DNA of 64,000 nucleotides from NCBI RefSeq assembly GCF_029143285.1, contig NZ_JAPDSH010000005.1, positions 112,481 through 176,480 of the forward strand, read 5' to 3'. Position numbers and translations under genes: made by a program. Origin of the DNA: Vagococcus proximus. GTDB taxonomy: Bacteria > Bacillota > Bacilli > Lactobacillales > Vagococcaceae. The notes beneath the pieces are model-generated. The model worked only from the letters and a program-made list of their open reading frames with translations, was not told where the DNA came from and made no database searches. Positions 52,243 to 62,694 of the stretch are shown here, piece by piece (within the stretch, counting starts at the first letter, position 1; the number at the start of each line of letters is the position of its first letter).

Positions 52243-55200
52243 ATGAAACATAAACGTAAGAGAGTAACACTTTGGTTCATGGCATTAACACTGTTTTCTC
52301 TTTTTCTTTTTGGAAAAGTTGACAGTGGATTTGCATCAAAGCTTAATGTAAGAGATGGAAATACAGATTATACCAAGGTAGGTGTTAGGTCGCTTTTGAA
52401 GAATGCGGGTGACCACCCAGCATGGGTACCACCGCAACAATCCATCATTAAATTTGCAGATGCTGGAACAAATTATTTAGCTGGTAAAGCAGTAGATGTT
52501 TCAGGTAAAGTTTGGACGTGGGGTTACAACCTATATGGTATGCAGGGTTCTAATAATGGAAAGATGTACAATGGTGGTATGGTTAGGATACCCTATTTTG
52601 TTGATAATGATATTGTCATTAAAAAGATAGCAACAGGATATCACCATACTTTAGCATTAGATGATAAGGGACAACTATACGGTTGGGGACTTAATACCAA
52701 TGGTCAACTCGGTGTTGGTAATTTAACCAATCAGAGTATACCAAAACCTGTAGTAGGATTAGAGGATGAAAAAGTTACAAAAGTAATATCAGGTTCAGAA
52801 GCTTTAACAGCTAGTTTTGCTTTAACTGAGAGTGGAAAGGTATTTGGTTGGGGATATGGTGCTTTCCATATGATTCCTGGAAGTCTCGGAAATGTCACAA
52901 AACCTAAAGATATTACCAGCGCGTTTAATGAAAAAACGATAGTGGATATTGCTCCAGGAGGAGACCATGTTTTAGCATTGGACAGTGAAGGTAAAGTTTA
53001 CTCTTGGGGGACAACAGCTTCTGGGCAAACAGGAAGACCAGGTGCAGGATTTCAAGATAAAGTAGAAGAAATTCCTTTTTTTAAAGATAAAAAAGTAACA
53101 CAAATATCTGCAAATTCGACGACGAGTTTAGTACTAACGGATGATGGTAAAGTTTACCAATTTGGGATGGTTGAGAACAGTACTGGCAAGTCGCTTAGTT
53201 TTGATGAAAATGAGCGAACACTACTGCCTCAAAGAACACCTAAAGAAGTGGAATATGATTTAACATCGGCAGACTATGTTCCTAAAGTTATGAAGATTGT
53301 AGCAGGTAAAATTACCCATTATATTTTAGATACAAATGGACGAGTGTGGTCATGGGGATTTAATCAGTATTATTCTAATGCACAAGATGGGCCGCTAACA
53401 GGCAAGCTAAATTATCATACGGCTAAAGCAACTCAGTATATTAAAAACTTAGGGGACGGAGATACCCAAAACTTAAGTAGTTCTCCTAAAGCACCAGTCT
53501 TTAAAGATATGAAGAGTGCAACAGCCGCGAATCTTGTATTCACGAGTTATCAAAATTATGGGCAGTGGAGTGAGATGGGAGATGGGTTGCATCCCACTAT
53601 CTATGATAAGAAATACATGCAGACAGTAGATGAGCGACCAGCAGGAGAGAAAAGTCATAAACACATATATCCGATTAACGAAAAGGGACAAAAATTAGTT
53701 TATGTGATTAATCAAATGCCAAAAGTGGATGCAACATTATATCAAGGTGATTTTTATGTAGCAGATCCAGATTATAAAGGGTCTTGGATTATCAAAACAA
53801 CCAATACAGATAAATTACCAGAACTAGTGACGTCTGAAACAAGTTATCCTGCTATTAATCAAAAGGAACAAGGCTGGATTAATTTAACAGGTGATCCTAA
53901 CGATTATACAGGATTAAACTTGAAAGAGATGCCTTTTGTTTCTGATATAAAAACGTATCAATCAGCCGCATTATTTATGGATTCTTCAGGTAATCTATAT
54001 AAACAAAGTTTAGATGGCTCAGGATCAATCGCTTGGGGTTGGGATTACAACTCCATGTATGAGCCAAATCCAGCATCGGCTCAGCCTCCAGTAGGATCAA
54101 ATGGACTGTATAATTTTTATGCGTATGAAGTCATGTTTATGCGCGGGGCACCAACATTACCACCACCAGAAGTTGTTGTGAGTGGACCGATAGATAAAAT
54201 ATATAAAGAAGAAAAAGAAAATGAAGAAAAGGTTACTATCAAGATTAAATTAGACGGCGCGATTGATGATGAAGACTTGAACTTAACTGTTGAACCTGAA
54301 TTAAAGAATGCCAAATATGTTGTTATGCCTTATGATAATTCAGATAAAAATACATTAGTTAAAGAGCCATCTGTTGAAGAATTTACTACCGCTTATAATA
54401 CAGCGACTTCTTCAGAAGGGACAACGGATGGTAGTTATTATCGTGGCGATTTATTAGTCAAGCATGCAGATGATTGGCAAACGGTTCAACATATCAATGA
54501 ACCACCAGTTGTGCTAGAAGATGATGAGATGGCAACGATTAAAGAGAATTCAGTTGTGTGGGTCTATACAGAAGTAGATGCTTATACTCAGAGTGTTGAA
54601 TCAGTGAAACGAATGGTCTATGATAACTTTTATGATGAAATGAAAATGACTCATCAAGGTGTCAATCATGAGCGTGTTGATCAAACACTATACGATAAAC
54701 AACAAACACACATCAAAAAAATAACACAAGATAAAATCCCTAATTATTTTGGTTTCCCGGAAGATACGAATGGTGACATTATCTATCAGGGACAACAAGG
54801 GGAAGAAGGAAAATCATTAGTTCCTACCTTTGGTTTTGATGAAGTTTCGGTAACACCTTTAACTAAAGATGAGTTTGATAAGGTAACAGACAATCCGAAT
54901 CCTAAATTTGATTACTGGAAATGGTACTCACCTCAAACTAAAGAAAAGAGATATGTATTAAATGGAATAGAGAAGCCAAACAATGAAGGTGATAAGATTG
55001 CTCTAAATCAGGGTACATTAGGTGTGACAAAAGAGTTTAATCATTTGTTCCACTATAGTCAAAATGAAGAGATGTGGGCTAAGTTACATTATATGTCTGT
55101 GGCAAATGATGGGAGTGTATTAGAGAATTATCCGGAACTTGAGGAAGTGATGAAGGAACAACATCTTGTTAGAAAAGTTATTCCGCTAAGAGATGAAGAG

Positions 55201-55839
55201 CTAGCTGAAAAATATTCAGCTAAGGAATTTGTTGTCTTTAAAGGGACACCACCAACATCTGGAAAAATAGATGTTGAGGGTGCTAAAGTACTTTCTAAAG
55301 AAGGGAATGCAGAATTCACTATTTCATGGGATAAAAAAATAAAAGCTAAAGAGTTAGATGATTACACGTTAGCATTTGTTTATTATCCTAAGAGTATGAA
55401 ACTAAACATCCGACAAGTTATTTTAGAAGGAACTCGTTTGATACCACACCCAACAGATGGGTTTGTTACGATTAATCAAGTTGATAAAAAGGAAGCAACT
55501 AAACCGATTGAAAGTCTAAATTTGAGCATGATTAGTGGTGAAGATAAGTTGAAATTGTTCTATGATACCTATACTTTTAATTACGCTAAACAAGTCAAAG
55601 GTGGATTGTATCATCTAATCGTACCTCAGTACTATAAACAAGTGGGCTATACGCTTACAACGAATGAAAAGGAAGCGTGGGCTGACTTGCCTATAGTTAA
55701 AGAAACGGATGCGTACCTTGACTATGGTCAGGCATCAGAATTTTGGTTAACTGAGTTTATTAAACCAGTAACAGATAAACCTGCTGATTATACATGGGGT
55801 CAGGCGAATAATTTATTTGGTGAGATAAAGTGGAAGTAA
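52243..55839 (+). CDS. Giant secreted protein with RCC1-type propeller repeats
   Basis: A 1198-residue secreted protein: signal peptide (about 1-31, ending near GFAS), an RCC1/alpha-tubulin-suppressor beta-propeller at about 60-640 with repeats such as VWTWGYNLYGMQG, LYGWGLNTNGQLGVGN, VYSWGTTASGQTG and VWSWGFNQYYSN, then several beta domains to the C-terminus. No LPXTG, WxL or membrane segment was found at the end. It is last in the SipW module and could be the adhesive or capping component. Extracellular RCC1 proteins are poorly understood. Confidence 0.85.
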   Translation: MKHKRKRVTLWFMALTLFSLFLFGKVDSGFASKLNVRDGNTDYTKVGVRSLLKNAGDHPAWVPPQQSIIKFADAGTNYLAGKAVDVSGKVWTWGYNLYGMQGSNNGKMYNGGMVRIPYFVDNDIVIKKIATGYHHTLALDDKGQLYGWGLNTNGQLGVGNLTNQSIPKPVVGLEDEKVTKVISGSEALTASFALTESGKVFGWGYGAFHMIPGSLGNVTKPKDITSAFNEKTIVDIAPGGDHVLALDSEGKVYSWGTTASGQTGRPGAGFQDKVEEIPFFKDKKVTQISANSTTSLVLTDDGKVYQFGMVENSTGKSLSFDENERTLLPQRTPKEVEYDLTSADYVPKVMKIVAGKITHYILDTNGRVWSWGFNQYYSNAQDGPLTGKLNYHTAKATQYIKNLGDGDTQNLSSSPKAPVFKDMKSATAANLVFTSYQNYGQWSEMGDGLHPTIYDKKYMQTVDERPAGEKSHKHIYPINEKGQKLVYVINQMPKVDATLYQGDFYVADPDYKGSWIIKTTNTDKLPELVTSETSYPAINQKEQGWINLTGDPNDYTGLNLKEMPFVSDIKTYQSAALFMDSSGNLYKQSLDGSGSIAWGWDYNSMYEPNPASAQPPVGSNGLYNFYAYEVMFMRGAPTLPPPEVVVSGPIDKIYKEEKENEEKVTIKIKLDGAIDDEDLNLTVEPELKNAKYVVMPYDNSDKNTLVKEPSVEEFTTAYNTATSSEGTTDGSYYRGDLLVKHADDWQTVQHINEPPVVLEDDEMATIKENSVVWVYTEVDAYTQSVESVKRMVYDNFYDEMKMTHQGVNHERVDQTLYDKQQTHIKKITQDKIPNYFGFPEDTNGDIIYQGQQGEEGKSLVPTFGFDEVSVTPLTKDEFDKVTDNPNPKFDYWKWYSPQTKEKRYVLNGIEKPNNEGDKIALNQGTLGVTKEFNHLFHYSQNEEMWAKLHYMSVANDGSVLENYPELEEVMKEQHLVRKVIPLRDEELAEKYSAKEFVVFKGTPPTSGKIDVEGAKVLSKEGNAEFTISWDKKIKAKELDDYTLAFVYYPKSMKLNIRQVILEGTRLIPHPTDGFVTINQVDKKEATKPIESLNLSMISGEDKLKLFYDTYTFNYAKQVKGGLYHLIVPQYYKQVGYTLTTNEKEAWADLPIVKETDAYLDYGQASEFWLTEFIKPVTDKPADYTWGQANNLFGEIKWK

Positions 55840-55844
55840 GATAG

Positions 55845-55889
55845 AAAAAGAGTAGTGAACCTAAAATTTGGTTCAATACTCTTTTTTTA
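55845..55889. terminator. Bidirectional terminator
   Basis: AAAGAGTAgTGAACC pairs with GGTTCAaTACTCTTT around a short loop, flanked by A- and T-runs. Confidence 0.85.
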
Positions 55890-56533
55890 GTGAGTTAATA
55901 AATGTTTTGTCACACATAGCCCACATGCAGCGACAGCACCATTAATGTCGGCGTAGTTTTTCACCTCAACAGTTAGAGGAAGTTCTGTGCTTAAAAGTGT
56001 ATTATTTTTATTTAACAAGTCTGTCATTAATAAGCTGAGCTGAGGCTCTGTAAAGAGCTCACCATGAAGTATGATACGGGTAGTGTCAAGCATGAGTGAT
56101 AGATTATTAATCGTTATAGCTAAGTATTTGATAACGTGTCCAATCTCTCCTACAAGATTATTGTTCTTTCCATAAAGACTTCCATCATAAATACAGGAGC
56201 AAAACATCCCTCGCCCAACATGTAAGATAGCAAAATTACGATCATGGGAATCTTTTCCGAAAAGTCGTTCAGACAATGTTAAACACTGGACGTTATTTTC
56301 AAAATAGATAGGGATAGAGAGATTATCTATTAATGCATTAAATTTAAATTCTTTCCAAAAAGCATTATTTGTAGAAATATTTTTTTCCATCTGATTATAA
56401 TGTCCAGGTAAAGCGATTCCGATTGCAGTAGGAGAGTAGTTTTGGGTAGTAGCAATAAATAGATAAACTTTTCTTCAAAATAGTAAGAAAAGTTTATAGA
56501 GTTATACAAGTGCCATATTCTCAATTTTAACAA
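55887..56533 (-). pseudogene. Decayed ROK-family protein gene
   Basis: An open frame to 56390 carries ROK-like pieces: SIPIYFENNVQCLTLSERLF, FAILHVGRGMFCSCIYDGSL and NNLVGEIGHV. The zinc motif CxCGxxGC that should follow GEIGH is missing, as is about 60 residues there. Upstream, coding-like sequence (PTAIGIALPGHYNQ) continues in this frame, then in another frame (NSINFSYYFEEKFIYLL) up to 56533. The DNA-binding and ATP-binding N-terminus is absent. It was probably a NagC/XylR-type regulator and is now dead. Confidence 0.75.
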
Positions 56534-56786
56534 TTATAAATTAATAAAGAGCTCACAATAATAGACATAATACAGTAAATTTCCTAAAAAGATAGTGGAA
56601 CTGTGTTTGAGCAAATAGTATAATAGGTAGTTAGTAGAAAGTTTTATTTTATATAAAATTGTCTTTCAAAGTGGTAAGAAAGTTCAGTGAAAAAGTTACA
56701 GTTATTTATGTAGAGAAAATTAAATATATAGTTGAATTTTAATATAAAATAAAGAGTTAATAATAAAGATGTCAGGAGAATTAAAC
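56534..56786. other. AT-rich intergenic region upstream of YfhO-family gene
   Basis: About 250 bases of AT-rich DNA with no gene seen. The AGGAG ribosome site for the next gene is at its end. No clear promoter pair could be chosen. Confidence 0.4.
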
Positions 56787-59700
56787 ATGACGAATAAAGA
56801 AGTAATAAGTAGTAGAGTGACTCAAAAAAAAGCTACAATCAATTCAAGGGCTGTTATTTTGGTAGGTGCCTTATTACCAACAGTTATTTTTTTTACCATT
56901 ACATTCTTTTCAAACCTGGCTTATCAAAGTGTGAATACTTTGAGTTGGGTTGTTGGGATAATAGGTACCTACTTTATTTATAAAACAAAGGTGTTACAGA
57001 ATACCGAAGTTAATCCAAATAAGTCTCCTTTTTACTATTGGTTAGGGCTGTTGGTTTTACTCTGGCTAGTAGACATGAGTGTGATGTATGGTGGGGTTGT
57101 TCTAATAGAAGCAAATCCATATATTTCTAAGATTCTTTCATTATTTGTGATAAGCATGATAGGGTATAGCCTATTAACTATATTTGGAAATAAACGATTT
57201 ACAAAACAGAGAGGTTTGGTACCGATTTGTTATACTATTTTATTTATAGGTATAGTACTTCTTTCATTCTTTGCGTTTTTCTTCGGTCATTATGCATTAG
57301 TATATGATGGAGATGGTTTTAGCCAACATTACACATTATTTAAAAATTTTAGAGAAGAACTATTAACGTTGATTAGGACAGGTACTTTTCCGTCAATGTG
57401 GGACTGGTCATATGGAATAGGGGCAAGCTGGTTCTCTAAATATATTTATTATAATATAGGCGATATTTTCAGTTATCTATCGATTCTATCGCCAACAAAA
57501 TATTTAGCACAGTGGTTTAGTATCATAGTGTTGCTTCGTGCTTACTGTGCGGGTTTGGCTTATTATAGTTATGCAAAAAGAAGATTAAAGAGCCAAACGG
57601 CATTAATTGTTACTTCGTTAGCGTATGCTTTTTCACCGCTCGTGATAATGAATATTACTCGTCATCCTTTTTTTATTAACGTTATGATTATTTTTCCGTT
57701 ATTGTTATTAGGTATAGATAGAGTAATGGCTGATAAGAAAATCGGATTATTTATTGCTATGACTGTCTGGGCTATTGTAAATAATTTTTACTTTGCTTGG
57801 TTACTAGCTATTGGAGGATTTGTTTATCTTATTTTAAATTACATTACGGTCTATAGATTTAAAGAATCGTTCCTATCATTTTTAAAGCCCTTTTTATTAG
57901 GTTTAGTTGCAATAATTGGATTAGTTTCAGTGTATATTATTCCAGTTCTGATAAATGTTAAAATGATGAGTCGCGGAGAAGACATTTTTGCGAATGATTT
58001 AATAACATATAATTTACGATATTATTTACGCTTGCCGTTTGATTTGATAAGTATGAATGGTGGTCGAGATTATAATTTATTTGGAGGATACAGCGTTGTA
58101 TTTGTGTTGGCTTTGGCTTACTTAATCAGAAGAAGAAAAGCCTATGGCGTTTTATTGATGAGTTTAGTGTTAGGAGGACTTGTTTTGATAAGTCCAACTC
58201 TTGCAAGTATAATGAGTGGTTTAGGTTCGCCTATTCATCGCTGGATGTTGCTATTGAATTTACCAGTAGCACTTTCTATAGGTTATTTAATTGAGAATTT
58301 TAAAACGATTACTGCGAAAGATATTTTAAGTTCTATTTATATTTATGGTTTTGCAATTAGTTTAGCAATCATTGGTGAGAATTTTAAAACAGCTAATTTC
58401 AATATGACCATTCCATTGTTATTTATAGGCTTAAGTCTTATCTCAGTATTTTGTAGTTATTCAAAGATAATAGCTGTTCGACCGGCACGCTATTTATTAG
58501 CATTTATAGTAATCCTTAATGTGTTTGCTAATGTGTGGTCTTATCATTCGATAAAGAGTTTAGCTAGGATTGATAAATCAACTCATACAGTAGAATATTT
58601 AGAATCAAGTATCAAAGATTCGTTTGCAGGAGCAGATCGTGTAGTTAAGACTAGCCCTAGTGAGAGGTTGCAACTTTCAAATGAAAATCGTATAATGCCG
58701 GCTAAATTATTCAGAGGAAATACTTCTAGTTTATTGGATGTTTATCAATTGAACTCTTATAACAGCATTCAGAATAAATATATCAATGAAATGCTCGTCA
58801 ATGATTTCGGAAATGTAAATTATCCAGCGGCACCATTTGTTGTAGCAAAAGATAATCCAATGTTATTGCGCTTTATGGGAGTTAAGTATTATGTTTTTAA
58901 AAATAAAAGCTATATTCCAAGTGGGTATAAACCTATGAAGTCTGCTCAACTTGACAATAATGTGAGGATTTCAGAAGCGCCAAGTGTGGTTCCGTTTGCC
59001 TATGCTTCAAGTACAACACTTTCAGAAGAACGTATGGCTAATTTTTCACAACCTGAAAAATTAGGAGTTTTATTAGATACTGTGGTGACATCCGAATCTT
59101 CAAAACTTGAGTCCTATAAAAATAAAATAGATATTGAAAAAGTGCCATATGAAATTAAAGATGACACTACTAACGAACTAGTGAAACCAGCAAAAAATAA
59201 AAAATACTATTTTTTAGCAGGGCATAGCTACAGTGTCATATTCAAACCAGAAGTAGTTAAAAATTATCAAGAAGTATATGTTTCATTAAATTCTGCAACC
59301 CCTAAATTTGTGGAGTTAGATGAGCGTTTGAAGCGTCAGATAAATCAGGAGAACCTTGTAGCCTATGACAAGGGTGAGTTACCGAAAGAAATAACACCAT
59401 ATAATCGTTTGAAGTTTTATAATACTCATGCATTTTCTTTTGATGATAAAAAAATTAATTTTAAAATACGCGGTAAAAGAATGAGCCAATTAGTAGCAAG
59501 TGAAGGGACTATATCAGGAAATGGTTACCGTGAAATAACGAATCAAAGTTACTATTTAGGAAAAGGAAATAATAAAATAATTCACCTCCAGAATAAAAGT
59601 GCGAATGATTTAATTGTGTCAAAATTAGAATTTTTAAAAGATAATACAGTTAATAGTAAAAAAGAAGAAAAAATTAAAGTATTGAATAAGAATCGAATGA

Positions 59701-59999
59701 GAGCCCTTCGTTTTGAAAAAAATAGAGTAAGTGGTACGATTGAAAATGAGTCAGATACAATTTTAGCAACAAAGATTCCGTATCAACCTGGTTGGTCTGT
59801 TAATGTTAACGGAAAAGAAAGTGAGTTGGAACGTGTTAATTATGGTTTTGTAGGTGTGAAGTTAAATTCTGGAAAAAACAAGATAACATTTAGTTATAAA
59901 GAACCAGGATTATTTATAGGAGGAGTTATAACAGGTAGTACGATTTGTATTCTAAGTGTGATATGTATTGTTACTAAAATCAAAAGAAATGATGATTAA
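56787..59999 (+). CDS. YfhO-family large membrane protein
   Basis: A 1070-residue polytopic protein with around 13-14 membrane helices in the first 600 residues, then a large extracellular domain (about 630-1030) and a last C-terminal helix before KIKRNDD. The extracellular loop after the early helices contains DGDGFSQHYTLFKNFREELL, the Asp-rich loop that marks YfhO/GT-C-type glycosyltransferases. Relatives add sugars to lipoteichoic acid or other wall polymers. Start 56787 follows AGGAG; ATG 56769 lacks a ribosome site. Co-directional with the propeller gene. Confidence 0.85.
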   Translation: MTNKEVISSRVTQKKATINSRAVILVGALLPTVIFFTITFFSNLAYQSVNTLSWVVGIIGTYFIYKTKVLQNTEVNPNKSPFYYWLGLLVLLWLVDMSVMYGGVVLIEANPYISKILSLFVISMIGYSLLTIFGNKRFTKQRGLVPICYTILFIGIVLLSFFAFFFGHYALVYDGDGFSQHYTLFKNFREELLTLIRTGTFPSMWDWSYGIGASWFSKYIYYNIGDIFSYLSILSPTKYLAQWFSIIVLLRAYCAGLAYYSYAKRRLKSQTALIVTSLAYAFSPLVIMNITRHPFFINVMIIFPLLLLGIDRVMADKKIGLFIAMTVWAIVNNFYFAWLLAIGGFVYLILNYITVYRFKESFLSFLKPFLLGLVAIIGLVSVYIIPVLINVKMMSRGEDIFANDLITYNLRYYLRLPFDLISMNGGRDYNLFGGYSVVFVLALAYLIRRRKAYGVLLMSLVLGGLVLISPTLASIMSGLGSPIHRWMLLLNLPVALSIGYLIENFKTITAKDILSSIYIYGFAISLAIIGENFKTANFNMTIPLLFIGLSLISVFCSYSKIIAVRPARYLLAFIVILNVFANVWSYHSIKSLARIDKSTHTVEYLESSIKDSFAGADRVVKTSPSERLQLSNENRIMPAKLFRGNTSSLLDVYQLNSYNSIQNKYINEMLVNDFGNVNYPAAPFVVAKDNPMLLRFMGVKYYVFKNKSYIPSGYKPMKSAQLDNNVRISEAPSVVPFAYASSTTLSEERMANFSQPEKLGVLLDTVVTSESSKLESYKNKIDIEKVPYEIKDDTTNELVKPAKNKKYYFLAGHSYSVIFKPEVVKNYQEVYVSLNSATPKFVELDERLKRQINQENLVAYDKGELPKEITPYNRLKFYNTHAFSFDDKKINFKIRGKRMSQLVASEGTISGNGYREITNQSYYLGKGNNKIIHLQNKSANDLIVSKLEFLKDNTVNSKKEEKIKVLNKNRMRALRFEKNRVSGTIENESDTILATKIPYQPGWSVNVNGKESELERVNYGFVGVKLNSGKNKITFSYKEPGLFIGGVITGSTICILSVICIVTKIKRNDD

Positions 60000-60022
60000 T
60001 GTAAAAATGAAAGAGGTAGGAT

Positions 60023-61546
60023 ATGAAAAAAATTATTATAGGTATATTGTCAGTGTTACTACTATTAGAATGTGGTGTACTGTTTATGCCGCAAGAGAAG
60101 AAGAATGAGTTATTGAATAAATTTACAAGAAATTCAAAAAATTTAATGCCAAAAGAGTTAGAATCTGGTCGTTATATCATAACATCGGATAGTCCTACAA
60201 AATTAACAATTGAAGATAAAAAAGGGAAAGAATTTATTAAACCATTCACTGTGACTAAAAAAGGGTATGTGACGTATTTAAACCCGGAATTAGTTATTAA
60301 AGGAGAAAATTCAGGTCAATTAAAGTTTGAACGTATAGAAAATATGAGAGCACAATTGGAGAAAGAAGATGTTTTACCAGGAGTTTATTTTACAAGTCAT
60401 AATGAAATCTCAACAGATGCTTATAAAATAAAAAATACAACAGGGAATTCTGTTACTATTTTCCAAGATAATCTTGGGTCTCTAACTTCGGATACAATTT
60501 TACCTGGTAAAACTGGCTTGGTTAATATTGATAAAAATAAGATTCAAATTGAAAGTGATGCGCCGCTTAAGTTTGATAGAGCATATTCAAAGAACAGTAG
60601 TGAGCGTTTATACTTACCTACAGCTTATGGGAATATAGACTTAATACATCCATCAGTTATTTTATTGGATAATCCAATCAGTGGGTACAAATTTTGGATG
60701 GCTGCGACACCGTATTTAAAATCAGATATGTCGAGTGAGAATCCTCATATATATGCAAGTAATGATGGTATAACGTGGGATATACCGTCGGGATTGATAA
60801 ATCCGATTGATCCAAAACCGGGTCAACCAAAAGATAATTCAAATTACAATTCGGATACACATCTTATTTATAACCCTGTTAAAAATCGTTTAGAGTGTTT
60901 TTATAGAGAATATGATAATAAAGAAAAAATTAAAGCAACTATTAAGTTAAGAACATCAAAAGATGGAATTCATTGGTCAGAAGAGGCTGATATTATAAAA
61001 TTACCAGTAGGTTTATCTCAAGCTGTTGTACTAGAGGATGGCGTGTATAAAATGTGGTATATCGATGGTAATTTCAATGTTTGTTACATTGAATCGTCGG
61101 ATGATATGGTAACATGGAGTGAGGAACGTGTTATTCCAATTAAGTATAAAGATAAAAATATATTTAGTTGGCATCTAGATGTACAAAAGAATGAAGATGG
61201 AACATATGGCATGTTGATTTCCTCATTTAAGACAAAGAGTCAGGGAAAAGCTAACTTAGTAAATACAGCGATTGCTAGACAAGAAATGAGTTTGTATTAT
61301 GGTTCATCTTATGATAATGAAACTTTTACAGAATTCAAAAAAGTATTAAGCCCAACAACCGGAACAAATAACTGGGATAATAGAGGATTATATCGTAGTT
61401 GTTATATAAATAAGAATAACAAGATAATCGTTTATTATTCAGGTATTAGAAGTGACGGTGGTCGAGGTTTAGGGGTATCTGTTGGAAAAGATATGTTTCA
61501 TCTAAAAGGTATTAGTTTTTCTAATCTAGTTGATTTGAGTCAATAA
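60023..61546 (+). CDS. Membrane-anchored or secreted five-bladed beta-propeller protein (glycosidase-like)
   Basis: A 507-residue protein with an N-terminal signal anchor (IIIGILSVLLLLECGVLF), a beta domain (about 40-190) and a C-terminal propeller (about 200-507) resembling GH32/43/68-type folds: HPSVILLDNPISGYKFWMAA, IYASNDGITWD, LRTSKDGIHWSEE, SSDDMVTWSEE. The repeated D/S-DG-x-W stretches are propeller-blade features. Enzymatic residues are not assured. It lies 23 bases after the YfhO gene, so it may act on or bind the same wall polymer. Confidence 0.75.
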   Translation: MKKIIIGILSVLLLLECGVLFMPQEKKNELLNKFTRNSKNLMPKELESGRYIITSDSPTKLTIEDKKGKEFIKPFTVTKKGYVTYLNPELVIKGENSGQLKFERIENMRAQLEKEDVLPGVYFTSHNEISTDAYKIKNTTGNSVTIFQDNLGSLTSDTILPGKTGLVNIDKNKIQIESDAPLKFDRAYSKNSSERLYLPTAYGNIDLIHPSVILLDNPISGYKFWMAATPYLKSDMSSENPHIYASNDGITWDIPSGLINPIDPKPGQPKDNSNYNSDTHLIYNPVKNRLECFYREYDNKEKIKATIKLRTSKDGIHWSEEADIIKLPVGLSQAVVLEDGVYKMWYIDGNFNVCYIESSDDMVTWSEERVIPIKYKDKNIFSWHLDVQKNEDGTYGMLISSFKTKSQGKANLVNTAIARQEMSLYYGSSYDNETFTEFKKVLSPTTGTNNWDNRGLYRSCYINKNNKIIVYYSGIRSDGGRGLGVSVGKDMFHLKGISFSNLVDLSQ

Positions 61547-61592
61547 TAAAAAAGCACCGATATTTACTAAAAAGTAAATATCGGTGCTTTTT
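61547..61592 (+). terminator. Terminator after YfhO-propeller unit
   Basis: AAAAGCACCGATATTTACT pairs with AGTAAATATCGGTGCTTTTT around AAAA. Confidence 0.92.
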
Positions 61593-61740
61593 CGTCGGTT
61601 GTGATAGTTGAACACCATAGAATTTATAAATATGAGTTTTACTTATATGACAATTTTAACAATGATATAAAATCGATAGTTTATTGAACTGTACTAGAGT
61701 ATAATTATAAAGTGGATTTAGTAATGAAAGGGGAGGAAAA

Positions 61741-62694
61741 ATGAAAAAGAAAAAGTTATATATGTATGCAACAGTTGCAATTATATTAAGTATATTGGGA
61801 GTAATTTTATTTCATTCAGTTAAAACTAATTCAAAACAATCAGATGTAGATCAATCTGTGTCGTATGTAACTAAAGAGAATTATACTAAAGCGCGTCATG
61901 CGATTGATAAGTTAGAAAAAACTGATCAAAATAAAAATATTAAACTTTATAAAATGCGTATTAATCTCTTAGAGAAAGAACGTAAACTAGTAGAAGAAAA
62001 AAAATATGCGAAAGCCAGAGAGCTTATTAAAAAACATTTAGAAAAACATCCGGTAAGTGAAGATGAAGAATTACAATTCCAGCTTATGTTAGTTGAAGAT
62101 TTGGATAAAATTGATCAATTGAATAAACAGGACATAAAAGGTTTATCTAGTATTAATGGAGCGATTTCCAAAAATAGAGAAGGTTACTATGAGGAATCGA
62201 AAAAAATAATTGGTAATATGTCTAAGGAAGAAAAAGATAACCAAAAAAAATTGATTTCAAAACTTGAAAAAGCTAATAAAAATAAGCGTAACATTGATAA
62301 TGAATCCGAAGCAAAAGAAAAAAAATTATCAGATATACTTACAGAAGGGGATAAAGAAGTAAACATCATTACACAACTTAAAAGTGATACATCAGATAAT
62401 AAAGACCGAGGTCTTGTTAATGTTGAAATTAGCTTATTAATAAAAAATGAAACATCATTTAGTATTCTAATCGAACCAGATCAATTCTCAGTTAATAAGG
62501 TCAAAATTGATAGTAATTTAAATAAAAAAACTGTTGTAGTTTTACCAGGAACATCCTATTTATTAGAAAATATAGTAACAGATGCACAACCTGATCAATT
62601 ATCTGGTGAATTAAGTTATGGTAAAAATAAAATAGGAAAATTAATAGACGTAGAAAGAGGGTATTTTGAGGATGAACGATGGGTACAATTATAA
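61741..62694 (+). CDS. Membrane-anchored helical protein, 317 aa
   Basis: A single N-terminal membrane helix (YMYATVAIILSILGVILF) is followed by an extracellular helical TPR-like region (about 45-185, very Lys/Glu-rich) and a C-terminal beta domain (about 200-317). I do not recognise it firmly; the layout recalls wall-associated extracytoplasmic proteins. It overlaps the following GH25 gene by 23 bases, so the two are co-translated and probably work together at the wall. AAAGGGGAGG precedes the ATG. Confidence 0.75.
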   Translation: MKKKKLYMYATVAIILSILGVILFHSVKTNSKQSDVDQSVSYVTKENYTKARHAIDKLEKTDQNKNIKLYKMRINLLEKERKLVEEKKYAKARELIKKHLEKHPVSEDEELQFQLMLVEDLDKIDQLNKQDIKGLSSINGAISKNREGYYEESKKIIGNMSKEEKDNQKKLISKLEKANKNKRNIDNESEAKEKKLSDILTEGDKEVNIITQLKSDTSDNKDRGLVNVEISLLIKNETSFSILIEPDQFSVNKVKIDSNLNKKTVVVLPGTSYLLENIVTDAQPDQLSGELSYGKNKIGKLIDVERGYFEDERWVQL

